DNA of 64,000 bases from JAIBJN01 sp035461525. GTDB lineage: Bacteria > Actinomycetota > Thermoleophilia > Gaiellales > Gaiellaceae. The first letter of the stretch is position 1; each line of letters begins with the position of its first letter. The notes beneath the pieces were generated by a model. It was not told where the DNA came from, ran no database searches, and worked only from the letters and a program-made list of their open reading frames with translations. Positions 59,353-64,000 of this stretch are shown piece after piece. The stretch covers positions 16,889 through 80,888 of the forward strand of contig DATHVD010000006.1 of assembly GCA_035461525.1 (NCBI GenBank), read 5' to 3'. A program made the translations under genes and the position numbers.

Positions 59353-61341
59353 TCAGTCGCTCCTCTGGATCGTCGCGCTGTAGCTCTCGGGATCGACGCC
59401 GAAGTACTCCTCGAAGACCTTGAGCGTCACCGGAGCCGCGGCCTCGCCGCCGTGCCCGCCGTTCTCGATCAGAGCGCAGGCGACGATCTCGGGCTTCTCG
59501 TAGGGCCCGTAGCCGCAGAACCACGACTGATCGCGGAGCCCCTGGAAGCCCGGGAGGCGCACGAACTTCTCCGCCGTTCCGGTCTTGCCGGCGATGCGGA
59601 TCGGGAAGGCGCCGAAGACGCTCTGCGCCGTCCCGTACGTCGCATGCGTCGCCTCGTACAGGCCCTGCTGGACGATGCGGAGCGCATAGGGGTCGAGGCC
59701 GATGTCCTGCGGCGGCTTCGGCGTGTAGGGCCGCAGCACGACGGGCGCTTCCCCTTCGTTTCGCGGCTCCTCCACCGACTTGACGATGTGCGGCTCGACG
59801 AGCTGGCCGCCGTTGGCGATCATCGCGTACGCGCGCGTCATCTGAAGCGGGGTCACGAGCATGTCGCCCTGGCCGATCGAGAGCTGCACGGAGTCGCCGC
59901 TCGTCCAGATCTTGTCGATCTCGGTCTCGAAGGTCTTCCGCCGCCACGCCGGCGTCGGCACGAGCCCGGCCTCCTCGGGGCCGATGTCGATGCCGGTGAA
60001 GCCGCCGAAGCCCATGTTGCGAAGCCAGCGCTGGAACGGCGAGTCCGGGCGCTCGTAGAAGCGGAGGGCAACGTCGTAGAAATACGTGTCGCAGGAGTTG
60101 GCGAGCGCGGTCGTCAGCTGCATGGGCTCGTCCTTGTACGGGTCCCAGTTGGCGAACGTCTGCCCGTCGATCTCCATCGAGGGGCTGCACTGGATCAGCT
60201 CGTCGGGCCGGAGCATCCCCTCCTGCAGCGCGGCGAGCGCGGTGAACGGCTTGAACGTCGAGGCGGGCGGGTAGACGCCCGCGACCGCGCGGTTGAGCGT
60301 GGGGAGGTTGGCGCGTGGGTGGGCGAGCTCCTTCAGGTCCTTCTCCTTCACCGTGCCGACGTAGATGCTCGGGTCGAACGTCGGGTTGGAGGCGAGGGCG
60401 AGGATCTCGCCCGTGTGCGGGTCCATGGCGACGAGCGCTCCGCCGTCGGCGGCCCACTCGCCCTGGTCGCGGGCAAGGCGGATGCCGTACGCGAGGGCTT
60501 CCTCGGCTGCCCGCTGGAGCTCGGCGTCGATCGTGAGGCGGATGTTGTCGCCCGGCTCGGGGAGCTGGCTGAACTCCCGCTCGCTCGTGATCCGGCCCAT
60601 CGCGTCCACGTACACGCGACCGAGGCCCGTGAGGCCCCGCAGGTACGTGTCGTAGGCCGCCTCGACTCCGGTCTGGCCGATGCGGTCGCCGGCGGCGTAG
60701 CCCTCCTTCACCCTGGCCTCGAGCTGTTCGGGGCCGATCTCGGCCACGTAGCCGAGGAAGTGGGCGCCGATTCCGCCCCCCTCGAAGCGGCGCAGGTAGG
60801 TCTCGGCGATCTGGACGCCGGGGAAGTCGCCCTGGTGCTCCATCAGGTAGGCGGCCCTGAGGTCGCCGACGTCCGAGCGGATCGTCACCGGGGTCAGCGG
60901 ATCGGACTCGAGGCGCTGCTCGAGGCGCTCGCGCACCGTCTTGAAGCGGACGCCGAGGAGCCGGGAGAGCCGCCGGAGCATCTGGTCGCGCTCCACGACC
61001 GGCATGTCCTCGAGCGCGGCCGGCCAGATCTGGATAAGCGTGCCGGGCGTGTTCGAGACGAGGACCGTGCCGTCCCGGTCGACGATCGACCCGCGCGGGG
61101 CCGGCAGTCGGAAGCTGCGGATCTGGTTGTTCTCCGCGTCCTCGAGGTAGCGCTCGCCGGAGATCACCTGGAGCGCCCAGAGGCGGAAGAAGAGGGCGCA
61201 GAAGATGATGATGGCGAGCACGCCCAGGACGGCGATGCGGACCGCCAGCTGCGGAGTGATGCGGTACGGCTCTTCGACTCTCGGGTCGGGCGGGAGGAAG
61301 CCCGGGGCCCGCGAGCCGCGCTCCTTGAGCGTGCTAGACAG
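59353..61341 (-). CDS. mrdA: Penicillin-binding protein 2 (peptidoglycan transpeptidase)
   Basis: 662 residues. One membrane helix (LGVLAIIIFCALFFRLW) after a 35-residue cytoplasmic tail, a PBP dimerisation domain (PAPRGSIVDRDGTVLVSN) and the transpeptidase with catalytic Ser in PPASTFKPF (SxxK), SCD in ANSCDTYFYD (SxN) and KTGTAEK (KTG). No ATG, GTG or TTG start lies before the tail; CTG 61341 has an GGGAGGT site eight bases upstream and follows an in-frame stop by two codons, so it is taken as start; GTG 61221 would cut the membrane helix. Overlaps mreD by eight bases. Confidence 0.92.
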   Translation of the reverse strand: MSSTLKERGSRAPGFLPPDPRVEEPYRITPQLAVRIAVLGVLAIIIFCALFFRLWALQVISGERYLEDAENNQIRSFRLPAPRGSIVDRDGTVLVSNTPGTLIQIWPAALEDMPVVERDQMLRRLSRLLGVRFKTVRERLEQRLESDPLTPVTIRSDVGDLRAAYLMEHQGDFPGVQIAETYLRRFEGGGIGAHFLGYVAEIGPEQLEARVKEGYAAGDRIGQTGVEAAYDTYLRGLTGLGRVYVDAMGRITSEREFSQLPEPGDNIRLTIDAELQRAAEEALAYGIRLARDQGEWAADGGALVAMDPHTGEILALASNPTFDPSIYVGTVKEKDLKELAHPRANLPTLNRAVAGVYPPASTFKPFTALAALQEGMLRPDELIQCSPSMEIDGQTFANWDPYKDEPMQLTTALANSCDTYFYDVALRFYERPDSPFQRWLRNMGFGGFTGIDIGPEEAGLVPTPAWRRKTFETEIDKIWTSGDSVQLSIGQGDMLVTPLQMTRAYAMIANGGQLVEPHIVKSVEEPRNEGEAPVVLRPYTPKPPQDIGLDPYALRIVQQGLYEATHATYGTAQSVFGAFPIRIAGKTGTAEKFVRLPGFQGLRDQSWFCGYGPYEKPEIVACALIENGGHGGEAAAPVTLKVFEEYFGVDPESYSATIQRSD

Positions 61342-61855
61342 CCTGGCTCACCTCCCGGCGGACGCGGAGCTGCGGCGGGAAGACCCTCGCGCAAACGCCG
61401 TAGACCGGATAGGCGAGGAGGAGGTTGAGGGCGAGCGCGGGCAGGAGCACGCCGAGGAAGAAGTGGGAGGCCGGGATGGACAGGCCGAGCATGAAGTGGA
61501 GGACGCCCGAGCCCATGGCGACTCCGGCCGTGGCGAACGCGACGGCGATCAGGAGCGGATGGGCGGAGGCGCGCGTGGTCGCCTCGCCGAAGCGCCCGGT
61601 CGCGTAGCCCGCGATCGTGAGGAGGAGCGAGGTGAGGCCGAACATCCCGAAGGTGGCGGTATCGACGATCAGCCCCGCCCAGAAGCCGGAGGCCGCGCCG
61701 TAGACCGGCCCGCGGAGGAGCGCGAGGGCGACGACGAACACGAGCACGAGGTCGGGACGGCCCTCGGCGACCTCGATCCACTGGACGATCGACACCTGCA
61801 CGAGCGCGGCGACGAGCGTGAGCGCTGCGGCTTTGGCTGCCTCCATGCCCGTCAC
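61334..61855 (-). CDS. mreD: Rod shape-determining protein MreD
   Basis: 173 residues, about five to six helices: LVAALVQVSIVQWIEV, LVLVFVVALALLRGPVYGAASGF, MFGLTSLLLTIAGYATG, LLIAVAFATAGVAMGSG and LGVLLPALALNLLLAYPVYG. Identity rests on fold, size and place between mreC and mrdA. The GTG at 61855 overlaps the mreC stop (GTGA); ATG 61846 is the alternative. Confidence 0.88.
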   Translation of the reverse strand: MTGMEAAKAAALTLVAALVQVSIVQWIEVAEGRPDLVLVFVVALALLRGPVYGAASGFWAGLIVDTATFGMFGLTSLLLTIAGYATGRFGEATTRASAHPLLIAVAFATAGVAMGSGVLHFMLGLSIPASHFFLGVLLPALALNLLLAYPVYGVCARVFPPQLRVRREVSQAV

Positions 61856-62811
61856 GGCGAGTTCGTCGTTCCCGCCCTCGCCCCCCTGGCCGCCGGCCTC
61901 TCGCGCAGCACGATCACCTCGGCGAGCGAGTCGAAGTCGACGAGGGGCGCCACCTGGATCCGCTTGTAGAGGTCGACGTCCTGCTGGCCCACCGACTTGA
62001 CGCTGCCGATCGGGATCCCCCGCGGGTAGAGAGACTCGAGGCGCTCGGTCTTCCACCCGGACGTGATCAGGAGGTCGCCCTCGTTGACGAGCTCGTCCTT
62101 CCCCACCCTGTCGAGGATCAGGGACGCGGCGCTGGCGCCGTGCCGGAGGATCCCCGAGGCGCCGCTCTCGAGCACCTCGGCGGAGACCGCGCTGCGCTGG
62201 TCGGTGATGAGCGAGATCTTCGCGCTGTTCGACGTCACCTCGACAACGCGGCCGACCAGGCCGTCGGCGGCGACGACCGGATCGTTGTGCTCGATGCCGG
62301 CGTCCGAGCCGGCGGCGATGACGATCTCCTGCACGTACGGCGTGGGCGGGCGGGCGACCACGCGGGCGACGATCGGCTCGTACCCGGCCGGGAAGCTGGC
62401 ACCCCCGATGTAGTCCAGGAGCTCGCGCAGCCGGGCGTTCTCCTGGGCGGCGGTCTGGTCGGCGATGACGCGGTTCCGGAGCTCCTCGACCTCGCGGCGC
62501 AGCGCGTCGTTCTCGGACTTGGCGTCGAAGAGATCGGACGTGAACGCCCACGCGTCCCGGAACGGACGCGACACCCGCTCGCCCGCGACCTCGAAGGGCA
62601 TCAGGACGGAGACGCCGATCCGCTGCGCGGTGTGGAGCGGCCCGTCGGCGGACTCGCGGAAGTAGACCGTGATCAGCCCCAGCGAGACGAGCACGAGGAA
62701 CGCCGCGACGATCCGCGCCCGGAAGGCGCGTCCCGATCTCGAGGCTGGGCCCTCACCGCGCCGGACGGGAGCGTCCAGCACCGGGAGCCGTGCTGTGCGT
62801 TGCCGTGGCAC
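61852..62811 (-). CDS. mreC: Rod shape-determining protein MreC
   Basis: 319 residues. One N-terminal anchor (IVAAFLVLVSLGLITVYF), a coiled coil (SENDALRREVEELRNRVIADQTAAQENARL, shown here by SENDALRREVEELRNR), then two beta domains: VIAAGSDAGIEHNDPVVA, GLVGRVVEVTSNSAKISLITD and GDLLITSGW. It links MreB to the extracellular wall enzymes. GTG start, with TACACT ten bases upstream (62827-62822). Confidence 0.93.
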   Translation of the reverse strand: MPRQRTARLPVLDAPVRRGEGPASRSGRAFRARIVAAFLVLVSLGLITVYFRESADGPLHTAQRIGVSVLMPFEVAGERVSRPFRDAWAFTSDLFDAKSENDALRREVEELRNRVIADQTAAQENARLRELLDYIGGASFPAGYEPIVARVVARPPTPYVQEIVIAAGSDAGIEHNDPVVAADGLVGRVVEVTSNSAKISLITDQRSAVSAEVLESGASGILRHGASAASLILDRVGKDELVNEGDLLITSGWKTERLESLYPRGIPIGSVKSVGQQDVDLYKRIQVAPLVDFDSLAEVIVLRERPAARGARAGTTNSP

Positions 62812-62821
62812 GGAACCGACC

Positions 62822-62827
62822 AGTGTA
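62822..62827 (-). promoter_or_regulatory. -10 box of a near-leaderless mreC promoter
   Basis: TACACT on the minus strand, ten bases before the mreC GTG. It lies immediately next to the 27-bp tandem repeat, which would occupy the -35 region. Confidence 0.45.
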
Positions 62828-62829
62828 GT

Positions 62830-62883
62830 GAATCGCCCGGAAACCGTGCCGTTCGGGAATCGCCCGGAAACCGTGCCGTTCGC
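62830..62883. repeat. 27-bp tandem repeat (2 units) between mreB and mreC
   Basis: The unit GAATCGCCCGGAAACCGTGC plus CGTTCGG occurs twice in direct succession (62830 and 62857), identical except for the last base. It sits just upstream of the mreC -10 box, on the operator/-35 side, and is not part of the five-copy dispersed repeat. Confidence 0.85.
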
Positions 62884-62915
62884 GGTCTCCGGGGCGGAAG
62901 ACGGGTCTTCGGCGC

Positions 62916-63965
<1,050 letters not shown>

Positions 63966-63976
63966 AGGGGGACCGG

Positions 63977-63982
63977 AGTGTA
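63977..63982 (-). promoter_or_regulatory. -10 box of the mreB promoter
   Basis: TACACT on the minus strand, 11 bases before the mreB ATG, predicting a leader of about five bases. The -35 region is at the window edge. Confidence 0.5.
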
Positions 63983-64000
63983 CCGCCCGCGGCCGATTCC

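Noticed and set aside
62830..62883. Possible CRISPR-like direct repeat
   Set aside because: Only two contiguous units with no spacer and no cas genes; a simple tandem repeat.

Overview
This window is GC-rich bacterial chromosome from an actinobacterium, most likely a deep-branching one such as the class Thermoleophilia. The lineage is inferred. The visible support is GC at nearly every third codon position, frequent GTG/TTG starts, a pyrophosphate-type phosphofructokinase, a CvpA-trypsin (MarP-like) protease, an RNase E/G with long charged arms, and many genes whose -10 box (TANNNT) lies so close to the start codon that the mRNA must be leaderless. There is no phage, insertion sequence, CRISPR array or toxin island. 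Genes are packed with ATGA, GTGA or TTGA overlaps, and no gene-free stretch exceeds 300 bases.

Layout. 1-4906 (minus): a branched-chain amino acid (LIV) ABC transporter, with livF cut by the window edge. 5038-6264 (plus): tRNA-Leu and a predicted PPi-dependent phosphofructokinase. 6460-12700 (minus): an operon of deoxyribose-phosphate aldolase (deoC), an aldehyde dehydrogenase, a half-length aldehyde dehydrogenase, a second DeoC without the Schiff-base lysine, a shortened TrpC-like barrel, and a membrane protein fused to a spermidine-synthase-like domain. 12699-13406 (plus): a metzincin-like protease. 13429-16180 (minus): a polar amino acid ABC transporter. 16339-19826 (plus) and 19962-21287 (minus): a second LIV transporter and its facing binding protein. 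21565-36644 (minus): a housekeeping series of peptidase, era, cdd, dgkA-PAP2 fusion, ybeY, phoH, yqeY, HIT, mtaB, a membrane protein, prmA, dnaJ, hrcA, hemW, lepA and murJ. 36726: rpsT (plus). 37014-40906 (minus): holA, comEC, comEA. 41188-50945: a DUF2254 protein, MarP-like protease, leuS with a probable attenuator leader, a metallothionein-like protein, DUF1028, LtrA, an SSI-like lipoprotein and a racemase-like enzyme. 51008: tRNA-Ala. 51285-56942: rsfS, nadD, obg, rpmA, rplU and RNase E/G. 57114-63965 (minus): the rod-shape cluster mreB, mreC, mreD, mrdA, rodA, then a DUF697 protein and a small protein.

How it fits together. Three amino acid import systems and the deoC/aldehyde dehydrogenase operon suggest a scavenger of amino acids and deoxynucleosides. 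The rest is core growth machinery: cell shape, ribosome maturation, tRNA modification, chaperones and DNA uptake.

Most interesting signals: (1) the deoC operon, in which one complete aldolase and one complete dehydrogenase are followed by three proteins that keep the fold of a metabolic enzyme but lack catalytic residues or a whole catalytic domain; (2) a five-copy dispersed intergenic repeat of about 85-90 bp, each copy with an embedded TANNNT box; (3) the leaderless promoter pattern, which helps decide start codons; (4) probable CTG starts for prmA and mrdA; (5) a leader with a Leu-Leu codon mini-ORF and two hairpins before leuS.
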